A model generated the notes under the pieces. That model did no database searches. It had not been told where the DNA came from and was given only the letters and a program-made list of their open reading frames with translations. Below, piece by piece: positions 54,903 through 64,000 of a stretch of DNA of 64,000 nt. Source of the stretch: Blastocladiella emersonii ATCC 22665 (Eukaryota; Blastocladiomycota; Blastocladiomycetes; Blastocladiales; Blastocladiaceae). The stretch covers positions 2,232,001 to 2,296,000 of the forward strand of contig JANHCV010000003.1 of assembly GCA_025594325.1 (NCBI GenBank), given 5' to 3'. Numbering within the stretch: position 1 is the stretch's first letter; every line of letters begins with the position of its first letter. The position numbers and the translations under genes were made by a program.

Positions 54903-57680
54903 CAGCGCCTGTAGAAGAGTGATATACGTTCGCGATAGGTTTTAAGAGCGTCGAGCGAGTGTTCTCAAGTACTGGCGACTTGCGAAGCGAGGTCGTAGCC
55001 GAGTCGCGCGGGACGCGATGCGCCACTCACGTCAGTGGCGCGTCGCCTCTGAGTGCGTGGTTTGGAATCGTAAGTTGTCTGCAAAGCTGTCGACTTGGCC
55101 GCTGCAACGAGCATGATCACCGTCACCGTCACCGTCACTTCCAAGCCCCACTCCCTCCACAACTTGCGATCGGTCGGGTGTCTGTCACATGGAGACACCA
55201 CGCGCGCAGCACGCCGCCAGATCTGCAAGCTGTCACACGAGAAATACCAATCTGCAAGCTGTCGCACGAGAAATACCATGGACGCGGGAGCGCGAACGCA
55301 ACCGGGGCCTGTTGTCTGGCTCTCCTTCCACGCTCGCGGTCAAGAAGAGCGGTCAACAAGCCTAAGAGTTCATCGGCGCGTCCTAACCGCCTTGAAGCCG
55401 CTGAAGATGGCCTCGACGCAGCGCGTTCAACGACAGCGGATCCTCGTGATACTCCCTTCCTGGCACCAGATCAGCGTCACCGTTGCTCCGGGCCCGTGCT
55501 TGCGTCGCGGACATGGACGCGCGGAAGATGGCGTGAATCTAACGCGGTACACAGGGTGTACTTATCGCGGTTAAGATCACTATTAGTGCGAGCCCGGCCG
55601 AGGGGGAGGATGCCGCCGAACGCTGGCATGGACAGTTGTGTGGCGCATAAGAAGATCGAGCGGGTTCGGCAGTCCTCCCCAAGTACGAGGTCCAGAGCGG
55701 ATCCGGGCGAGTTGAGCGAGATGCGGCGAGATCGGGGAGAAGCAGAGCGGGTTGCCCTCATGTATTGCGTCCGAGTTCCATGAGCCGTCACGGCGCGAGT
55801 TCTGATGCATGGAGTCAAGTGCGGGGAGTGCTGATCGGGTGTCGGGGATGGCGAGGAAGATGGCGTACCAGCGGGGATCGTCGGCGGAGCGCGGGCCACA
55901 TCGAGCACAGGCGTGGGCGCCGATCACGTTGCACTTGCAGGGGCGGCCGCCTCGCGACGCGTCTGCCCGCGCGCACTCGTTCTCTACACAAGATCGTCCG
56001 TATCAAACAGCGGGACTGTTGAGAGCAGAGGCACATGAAGCAATATGCTGACCGGACCTTCAGCGGTCCCGTGGCCGAGGGGGTAGTACGGGCCGTTGCG
56101 CCCGCAAGTCGGCCACTGATCGCGAAGCGGGACTCGTCGAGATGGTTGCCCCGCCTCACCCCACTTGAGCGCTCCACCAGTAAGTGGCTATACGATGCTA
56201 AGGTCAGTTCATGCATGATGAGGTCGATGCGGGTGGGACGAGCGAGGGTCGCGGCTAATGCAGGTCAGCGATGGTCAAGATGCTCGCACAGCTTCAGCCG
56301 GCCCAGATGTAGCGGTGGCACATCCCGAGCAGTGCGATCCTCATGCGCATGATATGACCTGGTCCGCCGTGTCGCTGTACATGGGCGAGATCATGGCAAC
56401 TGTCGCGGGAACAGGACGATGCTGACGGGGCATGCGCAGAGACTTCGTTGCAGCTAGTTCCCGAGGCTTTTGTGCATAGGATTCATGGTCTCGACAATTA
56501 TCGAGTTTGACATGAGTGCGTGGGAGAGCAGCGATCGACGAGGCGGTGGCGATCACGAAGGCGAAAGCACTCAGCAACGGGTCACGTGGTGTGAGCGACA
56601 CGTTCGCTCTCGCCAACCCGGGCCAGCTCCTGACGTTTGTTGACACCAGGCAAACACCTTTGGTGATCACCGCTGTCGTGATTCTCGACTTCATACGAAA
56701 GCGCGCGTGCTGATCCCGCGCACACGCGCCGCTCGCGTGACGTCTCGCATCGACGCGTCCCGGGCGTCTCCATTTTCGAGACGCGTCCCCCGCCACCGCG
56801 ATCGGCTTCCCGCTGCAATCGAAGATGATTTCCGCGAGCGGGCGCACGTGTACGTCTTCGCCCTTGCTGATAAGCCGCGAAACACTCGCGCGCGCACGGC
56901 GTGTCTCGCACGGCGACTGCTTCCTGGCGTTGCTATGTTATGATCTGCTCGAGAATGATTTTGAACGCACTCAATCACCACGCTGACCCAGGCGCGTCGC
57001 GACACGCGCCTTGCTGCCCCGCTCAGGCACCATCGCTCGCCGCACGCTCGCGCCCCCACGGCCCACCCTCTCCCTCCAACGTTCGCGCTCGCGCCCTCCA
57101 TACTCCCTGCAACCGCCAGTACTCGACGGCGCGCACGCATCGACCATGATCAGCCCCCGCGATCCGATCCGGGTCGAGCAACCTCCCGCACAACACCATG
57201 TATCAACCATCATCTCGCCTCGCTCGCTGCCCGTGTGTGTGCGCGCGCCTGAAGTTGAACGGTACGGGGGACTTTCAAGCTTATCTCGACGACGGATCTC
57301 TCCTTCCTCCCTTCCCCAATCCTGAGCGTCAGCGGCGGCGAGGCAAGTCGGGTGGTCGACGCTCTCATCCCTTCACCTCCTCTCATCCTGAGCGTCGGCG
57401 GCGGCGAGACGCATTGGTTGAGGCTCGCTCTCATTTCTCTCATTCCTTTCCCTCGGCCGTCATGTGCGTCGGTGGCCGCGGCCACGACCTGCTTCGTTCC
57501 ATCATGCCCTCCCTGGAACGGCCCGGTCGCAACGCCTCCCCGTACCAGCAATCACAATACGATCGTGTTGCTGACTCCCGTTTGTTATCACCCTGTTACC
57601 CCGCTCGTAACTCTTGTGTAGAACTCAACCTTCCTCATCTCGCTCCTCTCCTCCTCACGCTCGACTCGCCCGGATCATGC
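54903..57680. other. Gene-poor region 3' of the F-box gene
   Basis: No intact gene found. It holds a 29-bp tandem duplication at 55219-55276. A minus-strand stretch around 56.34-56.89 kb has moderately coding-like sequence (PLAEIIFDCSGKPIAVAGDA), but lacks a domain and a convincing start. A + strand open frame at 57198-57683 contains an imperfect internal direct repeat (an ATCCTGAGCGTC core followed by a GGCGGCGAG run, near 57320 and 57385). An acceptor-like GTGTAG ends at 57621, similar to those in the array that follows. Confidence 0.4.
55219..55276. repeat. 29-bp tandem duplication
   Basis: Units 55219-55247 and 55248-55276 begin ATCTGCAAGCTGTC and end GAGAAATACCA; they differ at one base. 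The duplication is recent and non-coding as far as can be seen. Confidence 0.9.
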
Positions 57681-60600
57681 TGACATGCTCGTGGCCGCCG
57701 TGACGGATCGACCTACTCGCCTGGCCATGCTCGGCGACAAGCTCGGCGACATCACGTTCTCGCGCGCCTGATCCACGACGGCCGCAGCTCGAGATTCGCG
57801 CAGTTCACGGCAACCTAGAGCTTCGGGTTCGGCCCTCGTACGACCTGATCTCTGGGCATGCGGCTGGCCGCGCACTCACTCTTCTGCCTCGTGTAGTCGC
57901 AGCACTACCACTGCGCCACCGCGGCCTCGTGTGCGCGCGCAACCTGTTCTCGTACGCTTCCACGTCGTCGATCCAGTGGTGGCTCGGCCTCACCATCTCG
58001 TCGATTTCAAGTGGGCGCGGCGACATGCGCAGCGTCAACCAGTACCACCATCACCAAGGCCGACCAACTTTACCAACGACACGTGCAACCGCTGCTCAAG
58101 TGCGTGCGCGTTCGAGGCGCTCCTCGCCATCATCACGCCCGCGGTCGCCGCAACGGGTCGACGTGCGAGCTCGGCCAAAGTCGGCGCCGCCCCGCCGTGC
58201 TGTCGACGCGTCGCCAAACGCGCCATCGCGTCTTCTCGTGCCTGATCGGCGATGTCCGGGGCTCGATGATCGCGTGGATCGGTGGTCAAGGAGCTCAATT
58301 TCAGCCATCGTACGTTCTCATTTTGGCGTAGTTGACCGATCGCGTGTTCACCCTTTCGCTTCGTGTAGCCACCGCGCGACCGTTCGAGCCATGGTCACGA
58401 TTGTCGCCTTCCGCGCGCGACAAGTTCTCGTCGGGCTCCACCACACGCACCTCAAGCATCCGCGCGCAAGGAGCTCTTCGCCTTCTTCATGCACTCGTGC
58501 CGTCGACGCGTGGTCGAGTTCGCCATCGCGTCTTCTCGTACCTGATCTACGGCGTCCAGGACTCGGCGCTCGCGCACTTCACGGTGGCCAAAGAGCTCGA
58601 CTTCAGTCATCGTGCGTTCTGATCTTGGCGCAGTTGGCCAATCGCGTGATCACTGACCCCTTTGCCTTGTGTAGCCGCAACACGACCGGTACGACGCGAC
58701 GCGCGCGAAGTTCGCGCCCGCGTCGATCCAGTCGCTGGCTCAGTTTCACCATCTCGTCGGGTCGGGTCAGATTCCAGTAAGTGCCTCCCGCTGCGCGGCG
58801 CCTGCCACGGCCGCCATCATCAAGGCCGACCGAGTTCTCAACCCACCTACTCGCGCTCGACGAGCTCCTCGTCATCCTCGTGCTCGTGGCCGCCGTTGTG
58901 GACCGATCCACTCGCTCGGCCATGCTCGGCAGCATCGTGCCGTGCTGTCGGCGCGGCAGCCGGGTCGGGGCGTCTTCACGCTCATCGTGTCTTTTCGTAC
59001 CTAATTGCCGGCGTCCGGAGCTCGACACTCGTGTGGCTTCTGGTGGTCAAGGAGCTCGATTTCAGCAACCGTACGTTCTCATCTTGGCGCAGTTGGCCAA
59101 TCGCGTGTTCACTCACCCTTTTGCCTTGTGTAGCCGGCGCACGATCGGTATGACGCGCGCGAGTGCGACGTTCTCGTTCCGCGTCGATGACAGTCGCCGG
59201 CTCAGCCTCACCATCTCGTCGGGTCGGCTTCCAGTACGTGCCTCACCGCACGGCGCCTGCCACGACCGCCATCGCCAATGCCGACCGAGTCCTCGACCGC
59301 CACGCGCGCCATCGCGTCTCACCTACTCGCGCTCGACAAGCTCCTCCCCACCCACTTGCCCGTGACCACCGTTGCGGGTCGATCTACTCGCGCGACCATG
59401 CACTGCGCGACATCGCCGTGCCATCGACGCAGCAGCTGGGTCGCCACCACACTCTTGAACCTCATTGGCGGCAGACGCGGCTCAACGCTTTCGGCGCTCG
59501 GCGCTCGGCGCTCGGCGGTGATTGTCAAGGACTTTCACGGCATTTGTACGTTCCGCCGTCGCCGCGATCAGCCTGATCGCATGCTCACATCGCTGCCCTC
59601 GTGTAGTCGTCGCACCACCACAACACCATCATCAAGGCCTCGTGTGCGCGCGCGCAACTTCTACTCGCCCGCGCCCGCACTGATCAAGTGGCGGCGGTTC
59701 CTCCTCATCATCGCGTCGGGATCGAGGACCAGCTCGACGTCGCGCTCCCGCGCACCTGATCGACGGCAGCCGCAGCTCGAGAATCGCGCGTTTCATGGTA
59801 ACCAAGGGGGTAACGCTCCAGCGTTCGTATGTCCTGATCCGAGCGCGGTTGCCGATCGCGTTTGCCTCGTGTAGCCATCACAGAACGGGTGGAACCACAT
59901 CACGATCGTCGCCTTGCGCGCGCGACATGATCTCGTCGGCGTCCAAATTGATCCAGCGGCGGCTCGGCAGCTTCAACACCTCGTCGGGCTCTGGCGCACA
60001 TCGCAGACGCGACGCACATGGTCGCCGACCATTCTCGCGCCAGCTGGGCGTACATTCTCGGTACTTTGCAACGTGTGCTCCTGTAAACGAAAGCTCATAG
60101 CTGACCCGTGCATCGGGTAGTCGCCGCGCCCTATCAACTCCAAGTCCGGCCGAGCTCGGCGACGCCAGGCCATCAACACGGCGTGGGGCTGCACCATCAC
60201 CGCGGCGGCTGGCGGTTGGGACCGCCTTTACGCTCTCGCGCGCCTGATCGGCGACAGCAGCCGCGACTCGGGTTCTTTCGGCGGTCCATGGTGATCATCG
60301 AGGGGTTTCTCGGCACTCGTACGTTCTGCTGTCGCCGCGGTCGACCGATCGCGCGTTCACACAGTTGTTTTGCGTAGTTGCCACACACAACCAGTACCAC
60401 GAGATCATCATCGTGGCCTCGCGCGCGCGCAAGCTGTACTCGCTCGTCTGCGTCCAGGTCGATCCCGTCGCCGACGCGGATTCAACACCTCGTCGGGCTC
60501 CAACACGGGCATGTCGCTGTGCGACGTCAGTCACGACGGCCGACCGAGTTCTCAACAACCGCTTGTACACGCAGCTCAAGGAGGTCATCACCGACTTCAT

Positions 60601-60860
60601 GCCCGTGGCCGCCGTCACGGTTCAACCCACGCACCTGGCCGAGGTCAACAACACTCGACCACGATTGACATGGCGGCCAGCTCGCTATCAACGCGGCGGC
60701 CGGATCGCCTTCACGCTCACGCGCGCCTGATCGGCGGTAGTCGCGACTCGATTCTGTCAGCGCTCCACCGTGAGCACCAATGAGTCTTCGGCACTCGTAC
60801 GCCCTGCTCGCACTACGGTCAACTACCGATCGCGTGCTCACACCGCCGCTTCGTGTAGCT
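57681..60860 (+). pseudogene. Decayed tandem array of homologous exon-intron units
   Basis: Nine intron-like copies share a GTACG/GTATG/GTGCG donor, usually a GATCGCGTG-like middle and a CGTGTAG-type acceptor: 57838-57896, 58310-58368, 58612-58674, 59071-59133, 59546-59606, 59827-59874, 60050-60120, 60319-60377, 60797-60858. Copies 3 and 4 are about 90 percent identical. The exons between them are 413, 243, 396, 412, 220, 175, 198 and 419 bp; the longest four are about one full unit of roughly 137 codons. Recurrent peptides are VFSYLI.GV..S, VVKELDFS just before donors, ADRVLN, and VAAV.D.PTRLA. Full-size units are not consistent multiples of three and stops interrupt every frame (for example in the unit before 57838), so I read this as a relic of a gene that grew by duplicating an exon plus intron. 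A living gene with additional introns cannot be fully excluded. Family unknown. Confidence 0.55.
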
Positions 60861-62463
60861 AATACAGCTTCGCTGTCCCGTCGGACTCTGGTACACGTCG
60901 CCAACTCGAGAGACCAACCACCACCAGCACTGCGGCCGACCAGGTCCTCAACGGCGCGACGTGTACTCGCGGCTCAAGTACCCGTGCTCGAGGCGGGCTG
61001 TCGGGTACCTCAGCTCGTCGACTACCTTGGGACTCGGTACAATTCATGTCCAACTCGCATCCCGAGTGCTACTCGCTGACTCTTTGCTTGCTCGTCTCCC
61101 GCTCAGACCCTCGTCGCCCATCTCGCTGCTACTACACCCAAGAACTTTAACCCTGCGCGCGCTCCGCGTCTCGACCATGTCTATCAACAACATCGAAACG
61201 CTGCTCGTCTCGGCCAACATTGCCGGTCTGATGGTACTCGTCGGTCTGCTCGCGCACCGAGCTCGGGCGTGCCCATCGCTGCCTCGTACGGCTCCTGCAT
61301 CACGGCCCGCTGCTTCCACCTCCACCATCTCCTTCGTGTTTCCCTCGCATCCCGCCCGGGAAGCCAACCCATTGTGTCAGCCTACCCGCGGCGTGCAAAG
61401 CGGGTGCATCCGAGGTGTGCCGCTCTTGCAGTCGGCTGCTGCCTCTTCACCCCTTGCGCGCACCCATCGTCCAGACTCTTGTCGCAATCCCAATTGCTCC
61501 CTCGTCCGCTGTCTCTCCGACTCGTCATCGTCTCCTGGATCGCGCCGCGAAGAGTCCTCGACGCACGTGCCGCATCACCCGTCCCGCGCAGTGACCTCGC
61601 CAAGCGAGTAGCCGGACCGCTGGTGCGGCCCCTCTGCGAGTATGGGACTCTTTCTGCTGGTCGTCTAGGGTCGGTGTCAACCTCGGGAGCAGGCTGGATG
61701 GAGCTGGGTTGTGGGTGGTTTCGACGCGCCAGGGGTGAGTGGGGTAGCGACCCTTGGTGCATCCCAAGTAGTACGTCGTGGCGGCGGTGTCGCAGCTCCC
61801 ATTAATCGGGACCCGTTCCTCATTCTGACCGCTTCCCCTCAACTTGACCCCCTCTCGTACAGCAGCGTGGGACGCGTGGAGCAGTCGGCGACCCGGTCCT
61901 CGGCCGGCCCGACCGGGGCGACGGCGGGGGCGGGCTCAACCGAGCGCGACGGCGCGTGGGACCGAGCCGCGGCGTCAGTTGGCCGTGATCTGTGTGCGCA
62001 TAAACTACATCCCGTTCACTGTCTCCATGCCCAATGTGCGCAGCTGGACTCGCGCGTGCTAAGCAATAGAGAGAGCTGCTTGCACCAAAGACTTGAAACA
62101 CGACGCGTCCGCGCCGGCCAGCAGCTGTGGCTGCGCCACCGCCACGGCGCTGAGCCACCGCCACTTCGACGCGCGTCACCGACTTTCCGCTTCCGCGGCT
62201 CGAACCCCGTGTTCCCTCCCGCTCGCGTTCCGCGTTCCTCTTTCAAAGGTCCTCGTTGACAGCGGCCGGTGCACCGGATTGCGGCCGAATCCGCAGCCGA
62301 CGCTGACCGCAGCCGCAGCGTTCCGCTGGAACTGCGGCGCACTGCGGCGCCGCCCCCGCGTCCGTGAACCGCACGCCGCGACGCCTCACCGCTACGTCTA
62401 TAATTCGGTAAAGAGCGAGGTGCAACGAGGCCCAGCGGCTCGCTGACACGCGGCGCCGACTCG
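60861..62463. other. Region between the decayed array and the Gln/Ser-rich gene
   Basis: Only one weak candidate is seen: an ATG at 61177 opening a frame to 61611 that begins MSINNIETLLVSANIAGLMV, a short hydrophobic helix, then turns into Ser/Pro/Arg-rich sequence. It could be the first exon of a small membrane protein, but no splice partner was found. The rest shows only low-complexity frames. Confidence 0.35.
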
Positions 62464-62469
62464 TATAAG
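62464..62469 (+). promoter_or_regulatory. Candidate TATA box of the Gln/Ser-rich gene
   Basis: TATAAG at 62464, 111 bp before the ATG at 62575, in otherwise GC-rich DNA and followed by a CT-rich leader. A second AT-rich hexamer (TATAAT) lies at about 62399. A clear TATA is unusual among the genes of this window and suggests strong or inducible expression. Confidence 0.5.
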
Positions 62470-62574
62470 AACGGGCTGCTCCCCCGCCGCCTCAGACCGA
62501 GTTGACCATCAACACCTCCTCTTCCAGCGCCACCACACCCACACCCACTCCACCACCTCCACCACCTCTTCAAG

Positions 62575-63447
62575 ATGACCTTCGGCCCGATCTTCGTCCC
62601 GCCCGTCCAGTCGCAGTCGCAGTCGCAGTTCCAGAACCAGTGGGGCGGCAACGGCGCCCAGCATCAGTCCCAGTCGCAGTCGCAGACCCAGTTTGGCGGC
62701 AACGGCTCGCAGCCGCAGTCCCAGTCGCAGACCCAGAACCAGTTTGGCGACGGCGGCAACCAGTCGCAGTCGCAGTCGCAGTGGCAGTCGCAGTTCCAGG
62801 GCCACAACTCGGTCGACCCCGCGCAGCAGCAGTCCCAGTCGCAGTCGCAGACCCAGTGGGGCGACGGCGGCGCTCAGTCGCAGTCACAGTGGCAGACGCA
62901 GAACGGCGGCAACGGCGCCCAGAACCAGTCCCAGTCGCAGTCGCAGTTCGGCGACGGCGGTGCTCAGTCGCAGTCGCAGTGGCAGGCGCAGAACGGCGGC
63001 AACGGCGCGCAGAACCAGTCGCAGTCGCAGTCGCAGACCCAGTTCGGCGACCATGGCGCTCAGTCGCAGTCGCAGTGGCAGGGCCAGTGGGGCAGCAACA
63101 ACTCGGGCGACGCGGCGCAGCAGCAGTCGCAGTCGCAGTCGCAGACCCAGTGGGGCGACCACGGCGCCCAGTCGCAGGCCCAGTCGCAGTGGCAGCAGAA
63201 CCACGGCGGCGACGCGTTCCAGGCCCAGAACCAGTGGCAGCAGCAGGGCCAGTGGGGCAACCACAGCTCGACCGACGGCGACGGCGGCTCGCTCATTGCC
63301 AGCGGCGGCGACCCGGCGACCTGGGGCCCGTCGCCCGCGGACGGCGGCGGCAACGGCGACTTCCACCACCTGCTCCCGACCCCGCACCATGGCGACGTCG
63401 GCGGCGACGTCATGACGCTCCTGCCCGTCCACCACAACCTCATGTGA
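62575..63447 (+). CDS. Gln/Ser/Asn/Gly-rich repetitive, prion-like protein
   Basis: One exon, 290 residues. After a short hydrophobic start (MTFGPIFVPPV) most of the chain to about residue 235 consists of repeats of SQSQSQ, QNQ, QWQ and FG/WG with GNGAQ or GDGGAQ spacers; a rough unit is GNGAQNQSQSQSQ, then QFGDGGAQSQSQW. The C-terminal about 55 residues differ (Gly/Asp/Pro/His-rich, ending LLPVHHNLM) and could be a small folded or sorting tail. There are no Cys and almost no Lys, no signal peptide, no transmembrane segment. Composition is that of prion-like, phase-separating or structural proteins; no function can be assigned. The repeat is nearly free of stops on both strands, so several antisense frames are artefacts. 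The ATG is supported by the TATA box and CT-rich leader upstream. Confidence 0.72.
   Translation: MTFGPIFVPPVQSQSQSQFQNQWGGNGAQHQSQSQSQTQFGGNGSQPQSQSQTQNQFGDGGNQSQSQSQWQSQFQGHNSVDPAQQQSQSQSQTQWGDGGAQSQSQWQTQNGGNGAQNQSQSQSQFGDGGAQSQSQWQAQNGGNGAQNQSQSQSQTQFGDHGAQSQSQWQGQWGSNNSGDAAQQQSQSQSQTQWGDHGAQSQAQSQWQQNHGGDAFQAQNQWQQQGQWGNHSSTDGDGGSLIASGGDPATWGPSPADGGGNGDFHHLLPTPHHGDVGGDVMTLLPVHHNLM
62608..63240 (+). repeat. Minisatellite-like coding repeat (CAGTCG-rich)
   Basis: Long stretch built from CAGTCG/CAGTCC hexamers and longer units that also include a GGCAACGGC or GGCGACGGC spacer. It encodes the SQ repeats of the preceding entry and is likely to vary in copy number between strains. Confidence 0.8.
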
Positions 63448-64000
63448 AGGCGGCATCGCGTCGCGACCCGGCCGTCACCCTCAAGCACATTCCCCAAGGT
63501 CCTGGATGCTCCGAACGCGAGGATCGACCGTGTAAATACTCTGTCATGTTACCCAGCAATCAATATCACATCTTTCGTTATATCACTTTCATGGTGTCGT
63601 GGGAGATGGGAGAGCGAGGACGCGTTGCGGCGGTCGCTCGCGCTTTGAGCTCCGCTTCTCCGCCACTCGTTGGCCGACCCGTCTACAACTCTCTCGAGTT
63701 TTACGATGGCACCTCATGCAACTTGTATATCTATGGCCTAGAAACCCGTCTTTGTAGTTGCCCGGACCGTTTCAGTGCCTCGACGCGAGTCGGGCCTCGA
63801 CAACGACGCGACGCACTGGATCCGCTTGCGTCCGTCGAGAACTGTTCCGCCGACTCTTGAGAAACTCCGGCTCATACCCGATAGTCTCGCCTTCTTCGGC
63901 CTATGCACTCATAATCAACGAACTCGGGCGCCCCTGGCTGGCAGCCGCACGTGGGCTCGACACATGGCCTCGTGGCACTTCGCACGGCTCTCGGTGCGAT
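63448..64000. other. 3' flank of the Gln/Ser-rich gene to the window edge
   Basis: No gene supported. An AT-richer patch at about 63535-63600 is a plausible transcript end region. A frame from 62502 remains open to 63860 in the wrong register of the repeat gene and is not credible. Confidence 0.4.

Noticed and set aside
56341-56890. Minus-strand open frame with moderately protein-like sequence
   Set aside because: No domain, no convincing start and no splice partner. The sequence becomes low quality at both ends, so it is mentioned only as a weak relic.
62170-62270. B-box-like GGTTCGA on the minus strand, possible second tRNA
   Set aside because: The T stem does not pair, and no A box, anticodon arm or terminator could be placed around it.
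62509-63497. Several long antisense frames over the Gln/Ser-rich gene
   Set aside because: They are mirror products of the CAGTCG repeat. The TATA box, CT-rich leader and sensible N- and C-termini support the + strand.
1-64000. CRISPR arrays, insertion sequences, retrotransposon or viral genes
   Set aside because: No regular repeat-spacer pattern, no transposase, reverse transcriptase, integrase or capsid motif, and no long terminal repeats were seen on either strand.

Overview
The window looks like nuclear DNA of a fungus with a very GC-rich, compact genome. Genes sit 0.2-1.3 kb apart on both strands, and introns are few and tiny (54-91 nt, donors mostly GTACG or GTATG, acceptors mostly TAG). 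The gene set is fungal: a Cdc24-type Rho-GEF with a PB1 domain, a four-CBS plus PB1 protein of the Mug70 type, Ku80, Rgp1 and cystathionine beta-synthase. A convincing ARMC3 homologue, a family typical of flagellated eukaryotes, and an expansion of DUF4470 proteins suggest a zoosporic (chytrid- or blastoclad-grade) fungus. That lineage call is inference. I repaired the gene models by finding splice pairs that restore both reading frame and conserved motifs.

Layout. 1-3.3 kb: no credible gene. 3.35-5.69 (+): double zinc-finger protein. 5.73-8.23 (-): mitochondrial EF-G2/RRF2. 8.50-10.02 (+): cystathionine beta-synthase. 10.17-11.71 (-): histidine phosphatase. 12.02-13.87 (-): single-pass membrane protein. 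15.11-17.79 (-): Ku80. 17.96-20.94 (-): ARMC3. 22.29-27.01 (+): Cdc24-like GEF. 29.79-33.38 (+): large Ser-rich coiled-coil protein. 33.85-36.97, 37.36-40.46 and 40.71-43.87 (+): three tandem DUF4470 paralogues, each with one intron at the same place and phase. 43.95-45.89 (-): Rgp1, five exons. 46.21-46.28 (-): tRNA-Pro(UGG). 46.96-49.12 (+): F-box-like protein. 49.75-50.31 (-): a probable gene relic. 50.81-52.93 (-): CBS/PB1 tail-anchored protein. 53.53-54.90 (+): F-box protein with a possible RCC1-like propeller. 54.9-62.5: gene-poor, with a decayed tandem array of exon-intron units at 57.7-60.9. 62.58-63.45 (+): Gln/Ser/Asn-rich, prion-like protein behind a TATA box.

The window is mixed. 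Conserved housekeeping genes (translation, sulfur amino-acid metabolism, DNA repair, vesicle traffic, polarity) in extremely GC-rich DNA alternate with less GC-biased, apparently lineage-specific families (DUF4470 trio, F-box genes) and with relics. I see no operon-like logic; ARMC3/Ku80 (tail to head) and CBS-PB1/F-box (divergent) are only neighbours. The most notable items are the decayed repeat array, the DUF4470 trio, and a zinc-finger pair whose identical spacing appears only after splicing.
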